Below, in pieces: positions 60,201-61,284 of a stretch of 64,000 nucleotides of DNA (position 1 is its first letter; each line of letters starts with the position of its first letter). The stretch spans positions 6,223,669 through 6,287,668 of the forward strand of contig NC_049983.1 of the NCBI RefSeq assembly GCF_000003815.2, written 5' to 3'. A program made the translations under genes and the position numbers. The DNA comes from Branchiostoma floridae. Taxonomy: Eukaryota > Chordata > Leptocardii > Amphioxiformes > Branchiostomatidae. The notes beneath the pieces are model-generated. The model did not search any database, was not told the DNA's origin, and was given only the letters and a program-made list of their open reading frames with translations.

Positions 60201-61284
60201 AATGGCAGTCAAAATCCGACGCAAACTGGCCGATTTGGGCACAAAATCCGGCGAGTAATCATCAAAAATCAATGAAAACCTCAATTTTGAAAATTATGCG
60301 GTCGTTATGGGTCCCAATTTCGGCCGGTCGCGGTCGCGTTGGCCAGGTGGTCGTTGAGAAAAGGTCGCTTAATGCTTACGTCAGTGGGGAAAAAAATCGG
60401 GACCGAGAAAAAGCGGCCAAAATGGCCAGGTGGTCGCTGAGAAGAGGTGGTCGCTCGGGCAGGTTTGACTGTACTACAATGTCACTGAAAAGCCTGTACG
60501 TTGTTTAAGAACAAACTAATACACTCTAGATACTAAATAATGGTACATGTTAACAGCACATACATGTACAATGTACCTCCTTATTATCTTACATGTGGAC
60601 TTTTTTAGCATACAAATTGTTCTTTATACATGTACATGTATGTGCTTCTTTGATGCAGAAATTTTTTTTCATCCATTCATGTATTAGAAAGAAAGCTTGC
60701 CCAAGAAGTGTTTTGTTGGGAAAACAGCAATCAATAAAATGGGGGAAAGAGGCCTAGGGATTCCCAAATCAAACTAAAGCATATTTTTCGTATGAGAAAA
60801 GGTGTCCTATCAAGTTTTCTAGCAAACAGCTCGTTATGTTGTTCCACTTTGAGTTGGAAAAGTCCTCAATGAAATTCTTTTTGATGTTTTATTTTACAAT
60901 GTGAACCACTAATGTCTCTCACCTGCTTAGATTTTCATGCCTATCAGACATCTTCCTCAGAGCTTCTGACTGGAGTTCTGCTTCTTGCCGCTACATGTCG
61001 CCAATGTAGGTGGCGCTTTCACAGCAAGAACACAACACAATCCTTGCATAGGCTGCATATTGCATGCAAGAAGCAGCACTCCAGTGAGAAGCTCTGAGGA
61101 TGATGTCTGATAGGCATTGAAACATTATGATAAACCAGTGGCTGTGTAAACAAAATTTCCAATGGCATATGTTTTACCAACCTGATGAAATTACTTTCGG
61201 ATGAAACTCCGTCATGTGTTGTTGCAGGAAGAAGAAAAACTGATGAGGCAACAGGATGGCTATGATTCTGTAGCGACAGCATGA
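2355..61284 (+). CDS. STAB (stabilin family): Stabilin-like scavenger receptor (FAS1/EGF/laminin-EGF type I membrane protein), 52 exons, 5' partial
   Basis: The 52 exons listed below all have GT donors and AG acceptors and splice to 5,679 nt, exactly 1,893 codons including TGA. Domain order is: end of FAS1, six EGF-like, two FAS1, six EGF-like, two FAS1, six EGF-like, one FAS1, transmembrane helix, cytoplasmic tail. This is the order of vertebrate STAB1/STAB2 (about 2,550 aa), so roughly 600 N-terminal residues are missing upstream of the window. Known family role: endocytic clearance receptors on sinusoidal endothelium and macrophages, binding modified LDL, phosphatidylserine and, for STAB2, hyaluronan through a Link domain. 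No Link domain was found here. FAS1-encoding introns are mostly phase 0, EGF-encoding introns mostly phase 1. The gene is probably a pre-duplication ortholog of STAB1 and STAB2, but 1:1 orthology is inferred. Promoter and first exons are not in the window. Confidence 0.93.
4275..4355 (+). CDS. Exon 2: FAS1-2, central strand
   Basis: 27 codons containing [16 protein letters not shown], the usual FAS1 'TL.G..i.v' segment. Phase 0 at both ends, donor gtgagt. The next intron (4356-6326) includes a GC-rich patch (about 5280-5700) and two diverged copies of a segment around 5690-5760 and 5880-5950, ending in gtggttggargtcctta. Confidence 0.88.
6327..6482 (+). CDS. Exon 3: end of FAS1-2 plus RCD linker
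   Basis: 52 codons. [14 protein letters not shown] is the canonical FAS1 terminal motif (NGvIHvID.VL.P), followed by [12 protein letters not shown], the cysteine linker that in stabilins follows the second FAS1 of a pair. Phase 0, donor gtgagt. The next intron (6483-7331) contains a local tandem duplication, listed separately. Confidence 0.93.
6924..7127. repeat. Two-copy tandem repeat, period about 103 bp
   Basis: ggttttgagtctgcwgtart followed by gccatacamtgtagtcacat appears in both halves, ending gcggtggtttgagt; the copies differ by scattered substitutions. Confidence 0.85.
7332..7394 (+). CDS. Exon 4: CxxC linker after FAS1-2
   Basis: 21 codons, [20 protein letters not shown] then L, equivalent to exons 20 and 39, which occupy the same place after the next two FAS1 pairs. 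Phase 0. It is followed by the 13.2 kb intron 7395-20586, by far the largest in the window. Confidence 0.9.
7457..8410. repeat. Higher-order tandem repeat
   Basis: A unit of about 135 bp (tgtcaaccaaggattagggt ... gaccagatggaagtg ... ctaggaaagttg) occurs at about 7457, 7587, 7959 and 8097. A second segment (ttaccccrttttgraaatca ... ctctagataac) follows the second and fourth units, so the whole block of about 500 bp has been duplicated. Confidence 0.9.
9714..9978. mobile_element. hAT-like MITE with 8-bp target duplication
   Basis: 265 bp, GC-rich against its surroundings. Left end tagcctgggaaccatacc; inverted right end tagcctgggtaccattctcc. Flanked by perfect aacctatg at 9706-9713 and 9979-9986. 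No transposase coding. Confidence 0.93.
10266..10985. repeat. Diverged tandem repeat, period about 110-130 bp
   Basis: Units contain aaaatccccc, caagaatggactcttccag, tgtaaaattgcaaaatagac, cagtccaaaaatacatcc and aggactttgac in that order, about six times, with many changes. Confidence 0.85.
11090..12844 (+). repeat. Left arm of a long inverted repeat
   Basis: Reverse-complement partner of 16327-17562. The match runs from ccatgggcc at the outer edge to cttgatcaa at the inner edge, almost identical by eye over about 1.2 kb, once the nested MITE at 12181-12712 is removed. The outer 50 bp are more diverged. Confidence 0.95.
12181..12712. mobile_element. MITE inserted in the left arm of the inverted repeat
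   Basis: Perfect 18-bp terminal inverted repeats, ttaaaggggcattccact. The right arm of the long inverted repeat has the uninterrupted sequence (gtgacacaggatatg), so it works as a natural empty site: the insertion is younger than the inverted repeat. Short acac repeats flank it; the target-duplication length is uncertain. Confidence 0.93.
13822..13981. mobile_element. mariner-like MITE, TA target site
   Basis: Ends cagtagaagccgcttaattg and (inverted) cagtagaagccagttaatcg, flanked by TA at 13820-13821 and 13982-13983. Same family as 56508-56681. Confidence 0.9.
14102..14238. mobile_element. Truncated copy of the same mariner-like MITE
   Basis: The right end gtgcaattaagcggcttctg followed by ctg is intact with TA at 14239-14240; the left end stops at gttaattgcacgg, lacking the terminal bases. 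Confidence 0.82.
15118..15147. repeat. Perfect 30-bp palindrome
   Basis: Two head-to-head copies of gtaacgtttgttac (one inverted) meet at ccgg with no spacer. The same 14-mer occurs alone at 15300-15313 and 15482-15495. No known function was recognised. Confidence 0.95.
16327..17562 (-). repeat. Right arm of a long inverted repeat
   Basis: Reverse complement of 11090-12844 without the nested MITE. Arms of about 1.2 kb around a central 3.5 kb without coding capacity suggest a long-TIR non-autonomous element or a foldback; no target duplication could be fixed because the outer ends are diverged. Confidence 0.95.
17565..18330. mobile_element. Possible non-autonomous Helentron (HINE-like) with internal tandem repeats
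   Basis: Three diverged units of about 160 bp (cattyggttvtaaaaccag ... ggtcataaaatggccaaa), then a (gaaa)n microsatellite at 18247-18280, then the hairpin ccatacctatggtatgg. Core tandem repeat plus microsatellite plus 3' hairpin is the architecture of pearl/HINE elements of marine invertebrates. Left boundary uncertain. Confidence 0.5.
18247..18280. repeat. (GAAA)n microsatellite
   Basis: About eight gaaa units, next to the hairpin end of the Helentron-like element. Confidence 0.95.
20587..20682 (+). CDS. Exon 5: Cys-rich linker before laminin-EGF
   Basis: 32 codons ([10 protein letters not shown]...[11 protein letters not shown]), with the pattern GC..kC that precedes CC..GFYG in stabilins. 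Equivalent to exon 21 and to the first part of exon 40. Phase 0, acceptor after gttgctttag. The following intron (20683-21795) holds a fragment near 21460-21545 related to the TIR family at 32016 and 63392. Confidence 0.88.
21796..21882 (+). CDS. Exon 6: CCxGFYG and start of laminin-type EGF
   Basis: 29 codons including [16 protein letters not shown] and PCNLHGQ, a stabilin signature at the head of every EGF cluster. Phase 0. The next intron (21883-23938) contains a GC-richer patch at 22431-22658 that I could not assign, and at 22334-22390 a short dispersed repeat shared with 43826-43885. Confidence 0.92.
23939..24050 (+). CDS. Exon 7: laminin-type EGF, C-terminal part
   Basis: 37 codons plus one base, starting [19 protein letters not shown] and ending in the fourth laminin-EGF loop ([12 protein letters not shown]). 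The donor is phase 1. The next intron (24051-24680) shows only a poly-G run near 24541. Confidence 0.92.
24681..24861 (+). CDS. Exon 8: two EGF-like domains
   Basis: Codes [11 protein letters not shown]...GWTGENC, then [20 protein letters not shown]. Starts phase 1, ends phase 2 (AG|A with exon 9). In the first EGF the last Cys pair is spaced as [11 protein letters not shown], with four residues between Cys 4 and Cys 5 where the sister EGFs (exons 24 and 42) have one. The 3' end of this exon and its donor are repeated many times in the following intron (see the minisatellite entries). Confidence 0.93.
24862..25130 (+). repeat. Minisatellite resembling the end of exon 8 and its splice donor
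   Basis: Short units of the type gataaccagtttggtaacat, often followed by aaggtgagaag or aacttgagaag, repeat irregularly. The same string forms the last bases of exon 8 plus the first bases of its intron (24836-24870). A second good donor (ataag|gtaaga) appears at 24961-24971. Reading on past the true donor gives an immediate TGA in the coding frame, so use of a downstream copy would truncate the protein. Confidence 0.85.
25237..25740. repeat. 60-bp tandem minisatellite, about 8 copies
   Basis: Units begin attcagcaccaaggacaat at 25237, 25297, 25357, 25417, 25477, 25537, 25598 and about 25659, with a decayed copy at about 25718; period 60, then 61 in the last units. Every unit contains gcccagtgtgataaacac, close to gcccagtgtgataaccag in exon 8. 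Both strands stay open across it, which creates long spurious reading frames. Confidence 0.95.
25989..26082 (+). CDS. Exon 9: EGF-like, half and half
   Basis: Completes the exon 8 EGF ([15 protein letters not shown]) and starts the next ([14 protein letters not shown]). The donor is a weak gttagc, placed after GAT because exon 10 continues the EGF in frame ([11 protein letters not shown]). Starts phase 2, ends phase 0. Confidence 0.88.
26276..26434 (+). CDS. Exon 10: EGF-like halves
   Basis: 53 codons: [20 protein letters not shown]...C closes one EGF, and [20 protein letters not shown] opens the next. Phase 0 at both ends. The next intron (26435-27144) carries a foldback repeat around 26773-26891. 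Confidence 0.93.
26773..26891. repeat. Foldback / dispersed repeat
   Basis: actcaagcgatatgtt at the left and aacatatccagttgcttgag at the right are inverted copies; an inner pair gtttcagatagt / actatctgaaat continues the stem. Related to 49050-49257. Confidence 0.75.
27145..27240 (+). CDS. Exon 11: EGF-like halves
   Basis: 32 codons: [16 protein letters not shown] closes the previous EGF and [13 protein letters not shown] opens the last of the cluster. Phase 0. The next intron (27241-28960) holds a Helentron-like element, listed separately. Confidence 0.93.
27823..28894. mobile_element. Possible non-autonomous Helentron (HINE-like)
   Basis: Begins near tacctccatgaaa and ends with the hairpin tacctccattttttcatgga followed by ggta. 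Inside are two units of about 290 bp (ccgttgttcc...gttatcctctt...gacaaaaa.gcccctgc...gctaggggg) and a (ca)n/acag run at 28812-28860. Same architecture as 17565-18330. Lies in the intron between exons 11 and 12. Confidence 0.6.
28961..29104 (+). CDS. Exon 12: last EGF of cluster and start of FAS1-3
   Basis: 48 codons: [20 protein letters not shown]...C, then [20 protein letters not shown], the first FAS1 helix. Phase 0. The intron 29105-29694 has a (TG)n run at 29201-29226 and nothing else recognised. Confidence 0.94.
29201..29226. repeat. (TG)n microsatellite
   Basis: About twelve tg units with a cg near the end, in the intron between exons 12 and 13. Confidence 0.95.
29695..29831 (+). CDS. 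Exon 13: FAS1-3, TVFAPTD segment
   Basis: [10 protein letters not shown], then [14 protein letters not shown], the hallmark FAS1 H1 motif, ending NIPFLIK with the donor splitting the Lys codon (AA|G, phase 2). The intron 29832-30444 contains, near 30245-30365, one copy of a dispersed repeat that ends ctgaagaaggtgacagacag...tggttgtgtaa. Confidence 0.95.
30445..30565 (+). CDS. Exon 14: FAS1-3, H box
   Basis: Begins with the last base of the split Lys codon, then [20 protein letters not shown] and [14 protein letters not shown]. Ends phase 0, donor gtatgt. The intron 30566-31425 shows nothing I recognise. Confidence 0.93.
31426..31503 (+). CDS. Exon 15: end of FAS1-3
   Basis: 26 codons, [20 protein letters not shown], then IHVIEQ, the NGiIHvId motif. 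Phase 0. The intron 31504-32345 contains a TIR element at 32016-32310. Confidence 0.94.
32016..32310. mobile_element. TIR element (MITE)
   Basis: Left end ttaaaggtggtatctcactg and inverted right end ttaagtgggtatctcttact, both continuing into ggactg. About 295 bp and non-coding. Other members: 63392-63635 and a fragment at 21460-21545. Confidence 0.8.
32346..32456 (+). CDS. Exon 16: junction FAS1-3 / FAS1-4
   Basis: 37 codons: [20 protein letters not shown] (a proline-rich hinge), then [16 protein letters not shown], first helix of FAS1-4. Phase 0, donor gtaagt. The intron 32457-32946 holds a degenerate tRNA-derived SINE at about 32543-32660. Confidence 0.92.
32543..32660 (+). mobile_element. 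Degenerate tRNA-derived SINE
   Basis: Shows agtggttagcaactctgc (A-box-like), ggtttggagttcagatctg (B-box-like) and a body shared with the copy at 48258 (acatgca...cttctggaaa). Lies in the sense direction in an intron. Confidence 0.55.
32947..33051 (+). CDS. Exon 17: FAS1-4, TLFAPNN segment
   Basis: 35 codons, [20 protein letters not shown], then [15 protein letters not shown]. Phase 0, donor gtatgt. The next intron (33052-34185) contains a LINE fragment. Confidence 0.95.
33404..33742 (+). mobile_element. Truncated non-LTR retrotransposon (CR1/Jockey-group style) ORF2 fragment
   Basis: An open stretch reads [54 protein letters not shown] and ends [10 protein letters not shown] before a stop. 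This is the linker between endonuclease and reverse transcriptase seen in CR1/L2/Jockey-type LINEs, where the last motif normally reads LNP.KA.GPD. Both the endonuclease and the catalytic RT core are missing. It lies in the sense direction of the host gene, in an intron. The clade assignment is from memory of the family. Confidence 0.85.
34186..34323 (+). CDS. Exon 18: FAS1-4, H box
   Basis: 46 codons with [20 protein letters not shown], then [20 protein letters not shown]. Phase 0; the donor gtgcat is weak but the frame joins exon 19 cleanly. The intron 34324-35754 is largely unassigned. Confidence 0.92.
35755..35883 (+). CDS. Exon 19: end of FAS1-4 plus RCD linker
   Basis: 43 codons: [27 protein letters not shown], then [12 protein letters not shown]. 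Donor gtgggt at 35884. The exon end and donor are duplicated 51 bp downstream; the second donor at 35935 would extend the exon in frame by 17 codons without a stop. The intron 35884-36432 also carries a small foldback at about 35950-36040. Confidence 0.93.
35849..35943 (+). repeat. Tandem duplication of exon 19 3' end with splice donor
   Basis: The string aacatcaccactaccatacag followed by gtgggtgta occurs at 35863-35892 and again, identical for 30 bases, at 35914-35943. Weaker similarity (acaggtgt...) extends both copies upstream to 35849 and 35898. Each copy ends in the same CAG|gtgggt donor. Confidence 0.95.
36433..36489 (+). CDS. Exon 20: CxxC linker after FAS1-4
   Basis: 19 codons, [19 protein letters not shown], the counterpart of exons 4 and 39. 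Phase 0. The following intron (36490-36797) shows nothing I recognise. Confidence 0.93.
36798..36896 (+). CDS. Exon 21: Cys-rich linker
   Basis: 33 codons, [20 protein letters not shown], then [13 protein letters not shown]; counterpart of exon 5. Phase 0, donor gtaagt. Confidence 0.9.
37092..37134 (+). CDS. Exon 22: CCRGYFG micro-exon
   Basis: 43 nt coding [14 protein letters not shown] plus one base (phase 1). The CC.GY.G..C signature and the consensus splice sites identify it despite its small size. It corresponds to the first part of exon 6 and to the last part of exon 40. Confidence 0.9.
37422..37574 (+). CDS. Exon 23: laminin-type EGF
   Basis: Completes ACPG and codes [45 protein letters not shown]: a complete laminin-type EGF in one exon with phase 1 at both ends. 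Confidence 0.94.
37798..37893 (+). CDS. Exon 24: EGF-like domain
   Basis: [20 protein letters not shown], then [12 protein letters not shown]: a single EGF-like domain on a symmetric phase 1-1 exon. Confidence 0.94.
38037..38082 (+). CDS. Exon 25: EGF-like, first half (micro-exon)
   Basis: 46 nt coding [15 protein letters not shown] and the first two bases of Asn. Starts phase 1, ends phase 2. The intron 38083-38725 has a poly-T/poly-G run near 38145-38165 and a CpG-poor repeat-like stretch at 38460-38600; nothing was named. Confidence 0.88.
38726..38799 (+). CDS. Exon 26: EGF-like, second half
   Basis: [20 protein letters not shown], then GQQCS, closing the EGF opened in exon 25. Starts phase 2, ends phase 1; the donor gtatgt lies inside ttctggtatgttctgg. 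Confidence 0.9.
39037..39162 (+). CDS. Exon 27: EGF-like domain
   Basis: [20 protein letters not shown], then [15 protein letters not shown]: a full EGF on a phase 1-1 exon. A compact hairpin starts 65 nt past the donor, at 39227-39311. Confidence 0.94.
39227..39311. repeat. Foldback hairpin element
   Basis: ttactgtagcataagatagt at 39227 pairs with the inverted copy ending 39311 (one mismatch in 21). An inner stem gccgccagaggag (39254-39266) pairs with ctcctctggcagc (39278-39290), leaving a loop of about 11 nt. It looks like a miniature foldback transposon; no target duplication was clear. Confidence 0.9.
39630..39703 (+). CDS. Exon 28: EGF-like, first half
   Basis: [20 protein letters not shown], then TGPNM. 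Starts phase 1, ends phase 0. The intron between exons 27 and 28 has only the hairpin noted. Confidence 0.92.
39888..39962 (+). CDS. Exon 29: EGF-like halves
   Basis: 25 codons: [17 protein letters not shown] closes the exon 28 EGF, and AVNPCTT opens the next. Phase 0. Nothing was recognised in the intron 39963-40349. Confidence 0.92.
40350..40469 (+). CDS. Exon 30: last EGF of cluster 2
   Basis: 40 codons: [34 protein letters not shown], then GNIGQ leading into FAS1-5. Phase 0, unusual donor gtctgt. Nothing was recognised in the intron 40470-40872. Confidence 0.92.
40873..40920 (+). CDS. Exon 31: FAS1-5, first helix
   Basis: 16 codons, [16 protein letters not shown], the first FAS1 helix (l..n...t.f..ll), with consensus acceptor and donor. 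Phase 0. The intron 40921-41754 contains an A run at 41531 and no feature I could name. Confidence 0.88.
41755..41853 (+). CDS. Exon 32: FAS1-5, TVFAPTN segment
   Basis: 33 codons: [20 protein letters not shown], then [13 protein letters not shown]. Phase 0. The intron 41854-43273 contains a TIR element (42253-42725) and a foldback (42968-43247). Confidence 0.95.
42253..42725. mobile_element. TIR element (MITE-like)
   Basis: Left end aagggtatccgcaggtgatt and right end (inverted) aaggggatccgcaggtcaat match over about 20 bp with few changes. It is about 470 bp, non-coding. No convincing target-site duplication, so no superfamily is assigned. Confidence 0.75.
42968..43247. repeat. Foldback element next to exon 33
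   Basis: The outer arms (42968-43055 and about 43170-43247) are inverted copies around agtggact...cctcagc.aaccgacat; an inner arm pair agcctgccaaaccgg (43077) and ccagtttggcaggct (43135) continues the stem. The right arm ends about 26 nt before the exon 33 acceptor, so in pre-mRNA a long hairpin would abut the splice site. Confidence 0.9.
43274..43420 (+). CDS. Exon 33: FAS1-5, H box
   Basis: 49 codons: [20 protein letters not shown], then [16 protein letters not shown]. The Leu-Gln-Tyr-His core is the FAS1 H box. Phase 0, donor gtaggg. The intron 43421-44194 starts with a dispersed repeat (about 43425-43620), listed separately. Confidence 0.95.
43425..43620. repeat. Dispersed repeat with cgacccacgggagggctggg block
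   Basis: Starts within a few bases of the exon 33 donor. It contains an inverted motif aatacaacgtggtgtattct and a GC-rich block shared with 35985-36007 (gacccacgggagggccagga), which also lies shortly after a FAS1 exon donor. Probably a DNA-transposon or SINE remnant; boundaries uncertain. Confidence 0.6.
44195..44320 (+). CDS. Exon 34: end of FAS1-5 / start of FAS1-6
   Basis: 42 codons: [32 protein letters not shown] (FAS1 terminal motif), then [10 protein letters not shown]. Phase 0. The intron 44321-45627 includes a hAT-like MITE. Confidence 0.95.
45135..45436. mobile_element. hAT-like MITE
   Basis: Starts cagggttctagccagcattt; the inverted right end reads cagtgttctagccagcctga. It is flanked by ctacatcc (45127-45134) and ttacatcc (45437-45444), an 8-bp target duplication with one mismatch, the length typical of hAT elements. 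No transposase coding. It includes a patch of gcccttggaccccccaagg around 45350. Confidence 0.82.
45628..45687 (+). CDS. Exon 35: FAS1-6, first helix
   Basis: 20 codons, [20 protein letters not shown]. Phase 0, acceptor ctgttacag, donor gtaggt. The intron sequence upstream happens to stay open in frame, but there is no start or splice support for a longer exon. Nothing was recognised in the intron 45688-46265. Confidence 0.9.
46266..46442 (+). CDS. Exon 36: FAS1-6, core and H box
   Basis: 59 codons: [27 protein letters not shown], then [14 protein letters not shown]. The usual TvFaPtd motif reads TMFWPTD here. Phase 0. The intron 46443-47423 has diverged tandem units between about 46830 and 47255. 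Confidence 0.95.
46830..47255. repeat. Diverged tandem repeat, period about 150 bp, up to 3 units
   Basis: Units share agraaaaataaagt...gataccarctactttgttgaatcc and end in accagtgtcaagtc. The copies are clearly related but full of substitutions. Confidence 0.65.
47424..47507 (+). CDS. Exon 37: FAS1-6, central segment
   Basis: 28 codons: [20 protein letters not shown], then EVNCKGEK, with the FAS1 'lrTLqG' motif. Phase 0. The intron 47508-48842 contains a SINE fragment near 48258-48390 and a dispersed-repeat end near 48500-48560. Confidence 0.94.
48258..48390 (+). mobile_element. Degenerate tRNA-derived SINE
   Basis: A-box-like tagtccagtggttag at 48264, then after a loss-prone region ttattgctcaccggacatgc and gaatgggatgttaaac. 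A second degenerate copy at 32543-32660 has agtggttagcaactctgc, ggagttcagatctg and cccaacatgcacacttctgg. Assigned by the shared string order; the ends are unclear. Confidence 0.55.
48843..48986 (+). CDS. Exon 38: end of FAS1-6 plus RCD linker
   Basis: 48 codons: [36 protein letters not shown], then [12 protein letters not shown]. The terminal motif is AYGIDHIL rather than IHVID.VL, a divergent but recognisable form. Phase 0. The intron 48987-49428 carries a foldback of the same family as 26773 (about 49050-49257). Confidence 0.94.
49050..49257. repeat. Foldback / dispersed repeat
   Basis: cactcaaggaactgggtatg followed by attttggaaacggtca (49053 onward) is inverted at tgaccgttttccaaaatcat (49219 onward), ending in cgcttgagtcactg. 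The right arm and its continuation cttattacctggttgtctaa also occur near 26880-26930, and a half copy is at about 49930. Confidence 0.75.
49429..49485 (+). CDS. Exon 39: CxxC linker after FAS1-6
   Basis: 19 codons, [19 protein letters not shown], the counterpart of exons 4 and 20. Phase 0, donor gtgggt. Apart from a half copy of the foldback family near 49930, nothing was recognised in the intron 49486-50239. Confidence 0.92.
50240..50363 (+). CDS. Exon 40: Cys-rich linker and CCPNYYG
   Basis: [40 protein letters not shown]. One exon here covers what exons 21 and 22 cover in the previous module. Ends phase 1, donor gtcagt. The intron 50364-51197 shows nothing I can name. Confidence 0.93.
51198..51347 (+). 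CDS. Exon 41: laminin-type EGF
   Basis: [46 protein letters not shown]: a complete laminin-type EGF with the PCNGHG signature, phase 1-1. Nothing was recognised in the intron 51348-51717. Confidence 0.95.
51718..51822 (+). CDS. Exon 42: EGF-like domain
   Basis: [20 protein letters not shown], then [15 protein letters not shown]; phase 1-1, equivalent to exon 24. The intron 51823-52487 shows an aatc run at 51837-51851 and nothing else. Confidence 0.94.
   Translation, partial: PVGAVTVACAGTVLRMTEPVSVRLAGLDLSVTSA
52488..52595 (+). CDS. Exon 43: EGF-like domain
   Basis: [20 protein letters not shown], then [16 protein letters not shown]; phase 1-1. It is one exon here, while the equivalent domain in cluster 2 is split into exons 25 and 26. 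Nothing was recognised in the intron 52596-53327. Confidence 0.94.
53328..53518 (+). CDS. Exon 44: EGF-like domain plus half
   Basis: [34 protein letters not shown], then [20 protein letters not shown] and P. Starts phase 1, ends phase 0; the longest exon in the gene at 191 nt. Nothing was recognised in the intron 53519-54270. Confidence 0.95.
54271..54412 (+). CDS. Exon 45: EGF halves before the expected Link site
   Basis: [18 protein letters not shown] closes one EGF and [20 protein letters not shown] opens the last. Ends phase 1. In vertebrate stabilins the Link domain is inserted into this last EGF. The next intron (54413-55644) contains a 100-N gap and a dispersed repeat at about 54598-54745. 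Confidence 0.93.
55185..55284. other. Assembly gap (100 N) inside an inverted repeat
   Basis: Exactly 100 N, usually a placeholder for unknown length. The left flank tacccccctcacattagg and the right flank cctaatgtgagggggta are inverted copies, extending to agtcagagacttt / agagactctga, so the gap sits in the middle of a TIR element or palindrome, a structure that commonly breaks assemblies. Confidence 0.95.
55645..55769 (+). CDS. Exon 46: end of last EGF and start of FAS1-7
   Basis: [23 protein letters not shown], then [18 protein letters not shown]. Starts phase 1, ends phase 0. It joins exon 45 to make a complete six-cysteine EGF without any Link sequence. The intron 55770-56306 has a (CA)n run around 56059-56086. 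Confidence 0.93.
56307..56426 (+). CDS. Exon 47: FAS1-7, LTLFVPSN segment
   Basis: 40 codons: [20 protein letters not shown], then [16 protein letters not shown]. Phase 0. The intron 56427-57201 contains a mariner-like MITE and an (ATG)n run near 57004-57020. Confidence 0.94.
56508..56681. mobile_element. mariner-like MITE, TA target site
   Basis: Ends cagtggaagccagttaattg and (inverted) cagtggaagccacttaattg, flanked by TA at 56506-56507 and 56682-56683. 174 bp. The same family is at 13822-13981 and 14102-14238. It accounts for the overlapping open frames on both strands here. Confidence 0.9.
57202..57336 (+). CDS. Exon 48: FAS1-7, H-box region
   Basis: 45 codons: [44 protein letters not shown]. 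The acceptor is cgctttaag, weaker than most. Phase 0. Nothing was recognised in the intron 57337-57742. Confidence 0.93.
57743..57847 (+). CDS. Exon 49: end of FAS1-7
   Basis: 35 codons: [35 protein letters not shown]; the terminal FAS1 motif [11 protein letters not shown]. Phase 0. Nothing was recognised in the intron 57848-58357. Confidence 0.95.
58358..58519 (+). CDS. Exon 50: transmembrane helix and stop-transfer
   Basis: 54 codons. Residues 17-40 of the exon (58406-58477) are a continuous hydrophobic stretch ([20 protein letters not shown]), followed by VKRHKRSP, a basic stop-transfer. This gives a type I topology, with all FAS1/EGF domains outside. Phase 0. Nothing was recognised in the intron 58520-59098. 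Confidence 0.96.
59099..59206 (+). CDS. Exon 51: cytoplasmic tail with FENPTY
   Basis: 36 codons: [20 protein letters not shown], then [22 protein letters not shown] (59168-59185) fits FxNPxY, the clathrin/PTB endocytosis signal known from LDL receptor and comparable to the NPxY motif of STAB2. Phase 0, donor gtgagg. The intron 59207-61227 holds a MITE with a nested SINE and an inverted repeat. Confidence 0.94.
59398..60471. mobile_element. mariner-like MITE (TA target site) interrupted by a SINE
   Basis: Left end cagtcaaacttgcccaagac and inverted right end cagtcaaacctgcccgagcg match over about 26 bp; flanking TA at 59396-59397 and 60472-60473. Repeated ggtggtcgytgagaa and aaaaagcggyc blocks lie near both ends. 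No transposase. A SINE is nested at 59702-59979. Confidence 0.88.
59702..59979 (-). mobile_element. tRNA-derived SINE with 15-bp target duplication
   Basis: On the minus strand the 5' part shows tggcctagtggg (A box) and gtgagttcgatccccgg (B box), the internal promoter of a tRNA-like head. The 3' part ends gcgggaaggactttaacttaac. Flanked by perfect direct repeats ggtgaatgtaacagt at 59687-59701 and 59980-59994. It is nested in the MITE above and is therefore younger. Confidence 0.92.
60937..61118. repeat. Inverted repeat of a dispersed element
   Basis: Left arm 60937-60987 (atgcctatcagacatcttcc...) and right arm 61068-61118 are near-perfect inverted copies of about 51 bp, with an inner pair around tgtcgccaatgtaggtggcg. 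The right part (ctctgaggatgatgtctgat...gaaacat...gtggctgtgtaa) matches the repeat ends at 54648-54725 and 30296-30365. Confidence 0.85.
61228..61284 (+). CDS. Exon 52: C-terminus and stop
   Basis: [18 protein letters not shown] followed by TGA (61282-61284). Acceptor gtgttgttgcag. The short tail carries a Tyr (GYDSV) of unknown role. Confidence 0.93.
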   Translation, partial: EEEKLMRQQDGYDSVATA

